From JBHHXG01 sp046756985 (GTDB lineage: Bacteria > Pseudomonadota > Zetaproteobacteria > Mariprofundales > Mariprofundaceae): a DNA stretch of 10,676 bases. Both the position numbers and the translations under genes were made by a program. The stretch covers positions 1 to 10,676 of the forward strand of contig JBHHXG010000054.1 in the NCBI GenBank assembly GCA_046756985.1, read 5' to 3'. Below are positions 5,750 to 10,676 of the stretch, in pieces; position 1 is the first letter of the stretch; every line of letters starts with the position of its first letter. The notes below the pieces were generated by a model, which made no database searches, was not told the origin of the DNA, and saw only the letters and a list, made by a program, of their open reading frames with translations.

Positions 5750-8551
5750 ATGAAACACAAGCATATTTTTCGCCATCCGGTAGGTACGATGCCAACCCAT
5801 GCGCGATGGTATCTGGCTGGCATCAGCATGCTGGCGTTGCTGCTGGTAGCCGTGCATTTCGCGATTCAGGTACATGCCCAGCAGGAGGCGCGGCGTATGG
5901 TGATGCAATGGATGCAGCAGTCTGGCGCATCAGTCGAATGGGTGCGTTATCGGCTGCTGCGCAGTGTGCTGACACTTGAAAATGTGAGCATGGAGCGGGA
6001 TGACAATGCCATCGTCATGGGGAAAGTATTTTTACACGGCAACCTGCATTCATTGATGGATCGTTCGCCACATGTCACCAGCGTGGAAATATCCGGTGCT
6101 GAAATGCATCTGAATGCTGCGCTTATGAAGCAGTTTCTGCAGGGAGGCGCATGGGATGGCGAGGATGTTTTTCAGCAGGTATGGGCTTCAGCGCAGTCAC
6201 TGGTTTTGCATAAGGGGCGCATTTATCTGCAACGCGCCGGTGAAGATCAGAGTTCACTGGTGCTGGAACAGGTCGAGACGCTTTTTTCCGGCATATCACA
6301 GCAGCGCAACATCAAGGCACAAGCCCGGTGGCATGGCGCACCATTACAACTGGACATGAATGCGCGTGCAGGGGCGGAGGGGCCATCACAGGTGCAGGGG
6401 CAGATACACTGGAAGGATGTGGATGGAGCCAATGTTGCGGAGGCATTCGACTTGGAACCGCTTCACGGAAGGCTGGCAGGCAAGATGCAATGGCATGCAG
6501 CCATGGCCGCATCGGGTAATGGACCAGGATATGAAATCAATGGCCATGTCCGTCTGTTGCAGGCAGATACAGAGAGACCCGATGGTGTGGCTGCTGCTGA
6601 GGCGGAGGTGACACTGAAAGGCTGGATGAATTCAGCAGCGTGGCAACTGAATACGCAGGTAAAAAACTGGCCTGTCGGGCTATGGCGTCGGTATGCACCT
6701 GTATGGTATGGGCATCGCTTGGTGGCGGGTGTATTTGATGGTGAGGTGACATGGCGGGGTGCGCTGGAGTCTGATGCATGGTCGGCCGGATGTGCAAAAG
6801 GAGCTTTTCGAGATCTCCGCTATCAGCCCGAAACAGAAGCCATACAGGATGTGCGGCAGTCCGGGTGGTATATTGGCCGTTTGCAGCTGGCAGATGCCAG
6901 CCTTCAGATGCCCTCCCGGCGCTTTTCAGCTGCACAAGCGCATATGGTAGATGCCAGCCTGCGATTCACCCCGGGAGATGGGGCAGAGTCGTCTGAGGCG
7001 CCATGGCAGCTTGCTGTGGAAGAAGGCTCATTTGAGCGACTGCGGTTGAGCGTTGCCGTCAACAATAGTCAGGATGTGTTTCAGATGCCGCCCATGCAGG
7101 GTAAGGCGGTATGGCGCGGTGACGGGCATGTTGAATTCGACCTGCAATCCGGGGCTATGGTGAATGAGAGCAGAAGTGATGAGGCGGTGTGGGCGCTTCA
7201 CGGTCAGGGCAAGATGCCGGCAGGTCAGCCGGCCAGTCTTGTCATGTATCTGCTGGCCGAAGATGTGCCGCTGGTACAGGTACGCCCCCTGATTCCAGGG
7301 CTGTCAGGTGGGCAGCAAGGCTCGGCAGTGGAGTTGGCTGGGCTGGCGAAACTTGATCTTGCGGTGCATGTCCGTGAATCCATGTGGCAACTCAAGGGGC
7401 ATATCAGTGCCTCAGATATCCGCCTGGCACACGCGGCGACTGAATGGTGGGCAGAGCAACTGGATGTCGAAATCGCACAGGCTGGTATGGGCCTGTCCGA
7501 ACAGCTGCTCAGTCAGCTTGAAGTGCAGGGATGGCGATACATTACGGCGCTACGGCCGCTATCTGGCGAATCTGGTGAAACGGCGACGGACACATTCGGG
7601 TCACAGTGGCTGGCCGGCCTGCAAGACGGGCGCTGGGGACTGGAGCGCATTCGCCTGGAGGACGGCAGCATCAGTGTCGGTCGGGCGGATGTGGTGTGGA
7701 TGGATGATATTTCCATCCACATGGACGGGTCTCGGCAGGGCCGCAAGGCCAAAATGCAGATGCAGGCCAGACTGAATGGTGGCAGCGTGCACGTATCCGG
7801 CAGTCTGGACATGCGGGGTGAAGCGCTGCGGATTAGCCTGAATGGGAAGGTTCGTGATGCCCTGCCGTTCTTTGTTGGTGACTGGCTGTCGCTATCCGGC
7901 GCGCCACGCATTATCAGGGGGCGTTTGTCTGCTGATTTCTCGCTTGAGGATGTCCCACAAGGTGGTTACCGCGCCAAAGCAGATTTTTACCTGCGCCGGG
8001 GTTTGTTGGAATCAGGCGTATTTGTAAACGACCCGCTGCTGCCACGCATCGGTTTTGGCATGCACGAGGTGTTTACCCGCCTTTCCGGCGACAAAGATAT
8101 ATTGTCCCTGAACGTTTCCCATTCAGGAGACTGGCAGAAGACGCCGCTTAACTGGGCGCGTATAGGCGAAGCGTTTCTAAGTGCTATTCGAGAGGCTTCC
8201 CAAAAAACCATTTCACCAGTGACGGTGAAAAAGACCACTCCTGCGGCTGAATCGCAAATACGCATGCATGACCGCGACCAGCTATCGCATAATGAGCGCA
8301 CCCGTTTGCGCAAGGTATGGCGGGAGACGGCCAGGCACAAGCAATGGGTCATCGACCTTGTACCGCAATTCAGCCAGCAGGAAATTGATATGGCATTGAC
8401 CCAGCGTGTTCGTTATACGCAGGAACTGATCGAGGCATTCATGTCAAAACGGGGTATCGGGCGCGCCCGCCTGTTTCCCATCTGGCCAACATCCGAGCAT
8501 CGGACAGGGGAATCCAATGGCATTCGGGTCAGGGCGGGGCCTGCTTACTAA
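5750..8551 (+). CDS. Large AsmA/DUF748-like envelope protein, function unknown
   Basis: 933 residues. After a short basic N-terminus comes one hydrophobic segment at about 20-40 (WYLAGISMLALLLVAVHFAI), probably an uncleaved inner-membrane anchor with the rest in the periplasm. The next ~780 residues are rich in alternating beta-strand patterns without Cys clusters or catalytic motifs, as in AsmA, TamB and YhdP-like proteins that form long grooves for lipids. The early part (SVEWVRYRLLRSVLTLENVS, then VTSVEISGAEMHLN near 103-116) resembles the opening repeat of DUF748/AsmA proteins. The C-terminus (about 855-930) is helical and charged and ends with GIGRARLFPIW and GIRVRAGPAY, like the DUF748 tail. 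The ATG chosen has a weak ribosome binding site; Met14 (base 5789) has AGG upstream and would shorten the N-terminus. It lies between acs and gltX on the same strand. Family membership is a pattern judgement, and the lipid-transport role is inferred. Confidence 0.7.
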   Translation: MKHKHIFRHPVGTMPTHARWYLAGISMLALLLVAVHFAIQVHAQQEARRMVMQWMQQSGASVEWVRYRLLRSVLTLENVSMERDDNAIVMGKVFLHGNLHSLMDRSPHVTSVEISGAEMHLNAALMKQFLQGGAWDGEDVFQQVWASAQSLVLHKGRIYLQRAGEDQSSLVLEQVETLFSGISQQRNIKAQARWHGAPLQLDMNARAGAEGPSQVQGQIHWKDVDGANVAEAFDLEPLHGRLAGKMQWHAAMAASGNGPGYEINGHVRLLQADTERPDGVAAAEAEVTLKGWMNSAAWQLNTQVKNWPVGLWRRYAPVWYGHRLVAGVFDGEVTWRGALESDAWSAGCAKGAFRDLRYQPETEAIQDVRQSGWYIGRLQLADASLQMPSRRFSAAQAHMVDASLRFTPGDGAESSEAPWQLAVEEGSFERLRLSVAVNNSQDVFQMPPMQGKAVWRGDGHVEFDLQSGAMVNESRSDEAVWALHGQGKMPAGQPASLVMYLLAEDVPLVQVRPLIPGLSGGQQGSAVELAGLAKLDLAVHVRESMWQLKGHISASDIRLAHAATEWWAEQLDVEIAQAGMGLSEQLLSQLEVQGWRYITALRPLSGESGETATDTFGSQWLAGLQDGRWGLERIRLEDGSISVGRADVVWMDDISIHMDGSRQGRKAKMQMQARLNGGSVHVSGSLDMRGEALRISLNGKVRDALPFFVGDWLSLSGAPRIIRGRLSADFSLEDVPQGGYRAKADFYLRRGLLESGVFVNDPLLPRIGFGMHEVFTRLSGDKDILSLNVSHSGDWQKTPLNWARIGEAFLSAIREASQKTISPVTVKKTTPAAESQIRMHDRDQLSHNERTRLRKVWRETARHKQWVIDLVPQFSQQEIDMALTQRVRYTQELIEAFMSKRGIGRARLFPIWPTSEHRTGESNGIRVRAGPAY

Positions 8552-8555
8552 ATAC

Positions 8556-8584
8556 AGCAAAGGCGGTTTTGTTTTCCGCCTGCT
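8556..8584 (+). other. GC-rich hairpin between the AsmA-like gene and gltX
   Basis: AGGCGG (8561-8566) pairs with CCGCCT (8576-8581) around a nine-base T-rich loop. Past an AA bulge, AGC (8556-8558) pairs with GCT (8582-8584). It starts four bases after the upstream stop. No T-run follows immediately; a run of six T occurs at 8602-8607. It may be a weak terminator, an mRNA 3' end stabiliser or part of the gltX leader. Confidence 0.4.
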
Positions 8585-8621
8585 CATATTAGTCTGCGAC
8601 CGTTTTTTCTGTGGGGTTACT

Positions 8622-10010
8622 ATGACTGTTCGCACACGTTTTGCACCGTCACCGACCGGTATGTTGCATATTGGAGGCGCCCGGACCGCGCTGTTTTCCT
8701 GGTTGTATGCCCGCCACCATGGCGGCCAGTTTTTGCTGCGTATTGAAGACACAGATCGCGAACGATCGACTGACGAGGCCACACAGGTGATTCTGGATGG
8801 ACTGAAATGGCTGGGTTTGGACTGGGATTCGGAGCCAGTATACCAGTTTCAAAGGCAGGCTGACCATGTTCTCGCCGCCGAGCAGCTGATTGATGAAGGC
8901 CATGCCTATCGCTGTTATTGCAGCAGACAAGAGTTGGATGCCATGCGCGAGGAACAACGCGCACGGGGTGAAAAGCCCAAATATGATGGTCGTTGCCGGC
9001 ATCGCTCCGACCGACCGGAAAATAAGCCTTATGTTGTGCGATTCCGTTCTCCCGATGAGGGCGAAACGATTGTGCGGGATATCGTACTTGGCGATGTAAC
9101 CTTCAACAATGCCGAACTGGATGACCTGATCATTCTCCGTTCAGATGGTACGCCGACATACAATCTGGCGGTCGTTGCAGATGATGCCGCCATGGGCATT
9201 ACGCATGTTGTACGCGGCTCCGACCATCTGAACAATACGCCGCGCCAGATCCAGCTTTATGAGGCGCTGGGGCTGCCGGTGCCCCGATTTGCCCATATTC
9301 CGCTGATTCATGGCCCGGATGGCGCCAAGATGAGCAAGCGTCACGGGGCAGTGGCCATCACGGAGTATCGTGAAGCCGGCTATTTACCCGATGCCATGGT
9401 CAATTATTTGGCACGGCTTGGCTGGTCACATGGCGATGAAGAAGTGTTCTCACGCCAGCAACTGAATGAGCTGTTTGATCTGGCTCAGGTCGGCAAGACC
9501 GCAGCCCGTTTCGATCAGGACAAGCTGGACTGGCTGAATGCATACTGGCTGCGTGAATCCACGCCCGAGTCGCTGGCCGCGGTGGTCAAACGCCTGTTGG
9601 GCACGGATGTATCGAACGGACCCGACCTTGCGCGGGTGATTGCATCGTTGCAGGAGCGCTCGAAAAACCTTGTCGAACTGGCTGAAGGCGCACGATTTTT
9701 CTATGTAGCGCCGACAGAATATGCTGAAAAAGCGGTAAAAAAGAATTTCAAGGATGGCACATGGCCCTTGCTGGATGCATTTATCCAACAGGCTGAGGCC
9801 TTGCCCGAATGGACGGCAGAAACGGTTCACGGGCTTATTGCGGAAATATGTGAGGCCGACGGCGTGAATATGGGCAAGCTGGCACAACCGATCCGGATTC
9901 TCGTATCCGGAGGTCCTGTTTCCCCACCCATCGATCAGACGCTGGTGCTGCTCGGGAGAGATGAATCACTGGGCCGCCTCAGCGCCGGTATCAAGAGACT
10001 GCGCAACTGA
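8622..10010 (+). CDS. gltX: Glutamyl-tRNA synthetase
   Basis: 462 residues, a class I aminoacyl-tRNA synthetase that charges tRNA-Glu. The nucleotide-binding HIGG motif is at 16-19 in FAPSPTGMLHIGGARTAL, and KMSKR is at 236-240. The zinc site known from E. coli GltX is present with the same numbering: Cys98, Cys100, Cys125 and His127 (CYC and RCRH). The IEDTDRERS segment is also typical. The C-terminal anticodon-binding domain is complete, so the gene is intact. I chose the ATG at 8622 because the family starts a few residues before the RFAPSPTG string. An in-frame ATG at 8517 would overlap the previous gene and add 35 residues of poor quality. The ribosome binding site is only a GGGG stretch six bases upstream. 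The gene precedes the tRNA-tuf cluster, grouping translation functions. Whether it also charges tRNA-Gln cannot be read here. Confidence 0.96.
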   Translation: MTVRTRFAPSPTGMLHIGGARTALFSWLYARHHGGQFLLRIEDTDRERSTDEATQVILDGLKWLGLDWDSEPVYQFQRQADHVLAAEQLIDEGHAYRCYCSRQELDAMREEQRARGEKPKYDGRCRHRSDRPENKPYVVRFRSPDEGETIVRDIVLGDVTFNNAELDDLIILRSDGTPTYNLAVVADDAAMGITHVVRGSDHLNNTPRQIQLYEALGLPVPRFAHIPLIHGPDGAKMSKRHGAVAITEYREAGYLPDAMVNYLARLGWSHGDEEVFSRQQLNELFDLAQVGKTAARFDQDKLDWLNAYWLRESTPESLAAVVKRLLGTDVSNGPDLARVIASLQERSKNLVELAEGARFFYVAPTEYAEKAVKKNFKDGTWPLLDAFIQQAEALPEWTAETVHGLIAEICEADGVNMGKLAQPIRILVSGGPVSPPIDQTLVLLGRDESLGRLSAGIKRLRN

Positions 10011-10055
10011 GGTCATCCAAATCCTACCCATAAGCAGGCTGATTTCTGACAACAC

Positions 10056-10083
10056 TTGAGTTCGGCCGTCTCGAATGTATGAT
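10056..10083 (+). promoter_or_regulatory. Promoter of the tRNA-tuf array
   Basis: TTGAGT (10056-10061) and TATGAT (10078-10083) are 16 bases apart. The -10 is followed by GCGCCTCC, a GC-rich discriminator typical of rRNA and tRNA promoters under stringent (ppGpp) and growth-rate control. The predicted start near 10090 leaves a leader of about five bases before the first tRNA. Hexamers are seen; regulation is inferred. Confidence 0.62.
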
Positions 10084-10094
10084 GCGCCTCCTTT

Positions 10095-10170
10095 GCCGGT
10101 GTAGCTCAGTTGGTAGAGCAGCTGATTTGTAATCAGCTGGCCGGGGGTTCGAGTCCTCTCACCGGCTCCA
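10095..10170 (+). tRNA. tRNA-Thr (anticodon TGT)
   Basis: Acceptor arms GCCGGTG and CACCGGC pair fully, followed by T and an encoded CCA. The anticodon stem GCTGA/TCAGC holds loop TTTGTAA, giving TGT for ACA codons. The T-arm contains GGTTCGAGTCC. It is 76 nt long and first in the Thr-Tyr-Gly-Thr-tuf order also known from E. coli (thrU tyrU glyT thrT tufB). Confidence 0.97.
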
Positions 10171-10175
10171 GTCTG

Positions 10176-10211
10176 GGCGCACTTTGTAATGCGTGGTTGA
10201 CACTGTGCGCC
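10176..10211 (+). repeat. Inverted repeat in the tRNA-Thr/tRNA-Tyr spacer
   Basis: GGCGCAC (10176-10182) and GTGCGCC (10205-10211) are perfect inverted copies 22 bases apart, followed by AAAA. The element overlaps the candidate internal promoter -35. It could be a processing or attenuation hairpin in the precursor, or an operator. No T-run follows, so it is not a standard terminator. Confidence 0.4.
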
Positions 10212-10224
10212 AAAACCGCAGAAT
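10197..10224 (+). promoter_or_regulatory. Candidate internal promoter before tRNA-Tyr
   Basis: A perfect -35 TTGACA (10197-10202) is followed after 16 bases by CAGAAT (10219-10224, four of six matches to TATAAT) and then by CGCGCGCCC, a GC-rich discriminator. The predicted start is about 40 bases before tRNA-Tyr. The unusually long spacer (99 bases between the first two tRNAs, against about 25-30 between the others) gives room for it. Confidence 0.42.
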
Positions 10225-10269
10225 CGCGCGCCCTTCAGGCAGGAGCGGCTTGGATGGCGGGCAGATAAT

Positions 10270-10354
10270 GGAGAGGTTCCCGAGTGGTTAAAGGGGGCAG
10301 ACTGTAAATCTGCTGGCTTAGCCTACGTTGGTTCGAATCCAACCCTCTCCACCA
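10270..10354 (+). tRNA. tRNA-Tyr (anticodon GTA)
   Basis: 85 nt class II tRNA with a long variable arm. Acceptor GGAGAGG pairs with CCTCTCC, followed by A and an encoded CCA. The anticodon stem GCAGA/TCTGC holds loop CTGTAAA, giving GTA. The variable arm runs about TGGCTTAGCCTACG, and the T-arm contains GGTTCGAATCC. Confidence 0.97.
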
Positions 10355-10382
10355 GCTTGATGTTTGAGCCATTTTGGGTTGC

Positions 10383-10456
10383 GCGGGTGTAGTTCAACGG
10401 TAGAACCCCAGCCTTCCAAGCTGGTGGTACGGGTTCGATTCCCGTCACCCGCTCCA
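10383..10456 (+). tRNA. tRNA-Gly (anticodon TCC)
   Basis: 74 nt. Acceptor GCGGGTG pairs with CACCCGC, followed by T and an encoded CCA. The anticodon stem CCAGC/GCTGG holds loop CTTCCAA, giving TCC for GGA and GGG codons. The T-arm contains GGTTCGATTCC. Third in the conserved array. Confidence 0.97.
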
Positions 10457-10481
10457 GCTTGGGCCACGGTATGTGGTAGAG

Positions 10482-10557
10482 TGCCCAGATAGCTCAGGGG
10501 TAGAGCACATCCTTGGTAAGGATGAGGTCGCGGGTTCAATTCCCGCTCTGGGCTCCA
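10482..10557 (+). tRNA. tRNA-Thr (anticodon GGT)
   Basis: 76 nt. Acceptor GCCCAGA pairs with TCTGGGC, followed by T and an encoded CCA. The anticodon stem CATCC/GGATG holds loop TTGGTAA, giving GGT for ACC and ACU codons. The T-arm contains GGTTCAATTCC. It lies 66 bases before tuf, presumably on the same primary transcript. Confidence 0.97.
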
Positions 10558-10623
10558 GGTTTTGATGTGACTTTTAATACGGGTTACATCGCAGAGTGTA
10601 CAAAAATGGAATGGAGATAGGTC

Positions 10624-10676
10624 ATGTCTAAGGAAAAGTTTGAGCGCACGAAGCCGCATGTAAACATTGGCACGAT
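10624..10676 (+). CDS. tuf: Elongation factor Tu, N-terminal start only
   Basis: Cut by the window edge after 17 full codons, MSKEKFERTKPHVNIGT, the near-universal EF-Tu N-terminus leading into the first GTPase strand before the GHVDHGKT loop (not in the window). EF-Tu delivers aminoacyl-tRNA to the ribosome. GGAG lies seven bases before the ATG. Following four tRNA genes in this order makes it the tufB-type locus; a second tuf copy may exist elsewhere in the genome. The gene is probably co-transcribed with the tRNAs. Confidence 0.95.
   Translation, partial: MSKEKFERTKPHVNIGT

Noticed and set aside
6537..6935. Long open frames antisense to, or in another frame of, the AsmA-like gene
   Set aside because: They are shadows in a GC-biased gene; their composition is rich in His, Pro, Arg and Ser, with no domain likeness.
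8517..8621. A longer gltX start adding 35 residues
   Set aside because: It would overlap the upstream gene and add residues not found in GluRS; the family starts just before RFAPSPTG.
10318..10659. A 113-codon minus-strand open frame across the tRNA genes
   Set aside because: It is the antisense of three tRNAs; peptides such as GDGNRTRTTSLEG are a well-known artefact of translating tRNA complements.
1..10676. Insertion sequences, CRISPR repeats, toxin-antitoxin pairs, phage genes or a new defence system
   Set aside because: No terminal repeats, repeat-spacer arrays, integrase or transposase motifs were seen; essentially all space is taken by core genes and RNAs.

Overview
The window looks like an ordinary core-chromosome segment of a proteobacterium of medium GC content. 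It carries the housekeeping sigma factor tail, a zapA-6S RNA-fthC block, and the tRNA-Thr/Tyr/Gly/Thr-tuf array known from gamma- and betaproteobacteria. A YmdB-type phosphodiesterase directly after fthC is an arrangement I associate more with alphaproteobacteria. That mixture would suit a deep-branching lineage such as Zetaproteobacteria, but this placement is an inference and not proven here. I see no phage, transposon, CRISPR or foreign-looking island.

Left part (1-3629). The 3' end of rpoD enters on the + strand and converges on a long minus-strand series. Read in the direction of transcription, that series is cutA, ccdA, a ZapB-like coiled-coil gene, zapA, ssrS (6S RNA), fthC and ymdB. 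The ZapB-like gene and zapA overlap by 4 bases (ATGA), and fthC and ymdB overlap by 16. The 6S RNA fills the zapA-fthC gap. Its closing stem appears to use the last sense codons and the stop codon of zapA as its 5' strand, which is the most distinctive structural feature of the window. The block joins cell-division (Z-ring) factors, a growth-phase regulator of RNA polymerase, folate salvage and a putative cyclic-nucleotide phosphodiesterase.

Middle part (3630-8551). A 102-base divergent spacer separates cutA from acs, a full-length AMP-forming acetyl-CoA synthetase with some unusual CoA-site residues. It is followed on the same strand by a 933-residue single-pass envelope protein of the AsmA/DUF748 type. 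This is the least characterised gene here.

Right part (8552-10676). A short spacer with a GC-rich hairpin leads into gltX (glutamyl-tRNA synthetase). Then come tRNA-Thr(UGU), tRNA-Tyr(GUA), tRNA-Gly(UCC) and tRNA-Thr(GGU), and the start of tuf (EF-Tu), cut by the window edge. A promoter with a GC-rich discriminator precedes the first tRNA, and a second candidate lies before tRNA-Tyr. Both have the form expected of growth-rate and stringently controlled translation genes.

I did not find a convincing new multi-gene system. The points worth following up are the zapA/6S overlap, the AsmA/DUF748-like protein, the altered CoA-site residues of Acs, the start-codon choices of fthC and ccdA, and the internal tRNA promoter.
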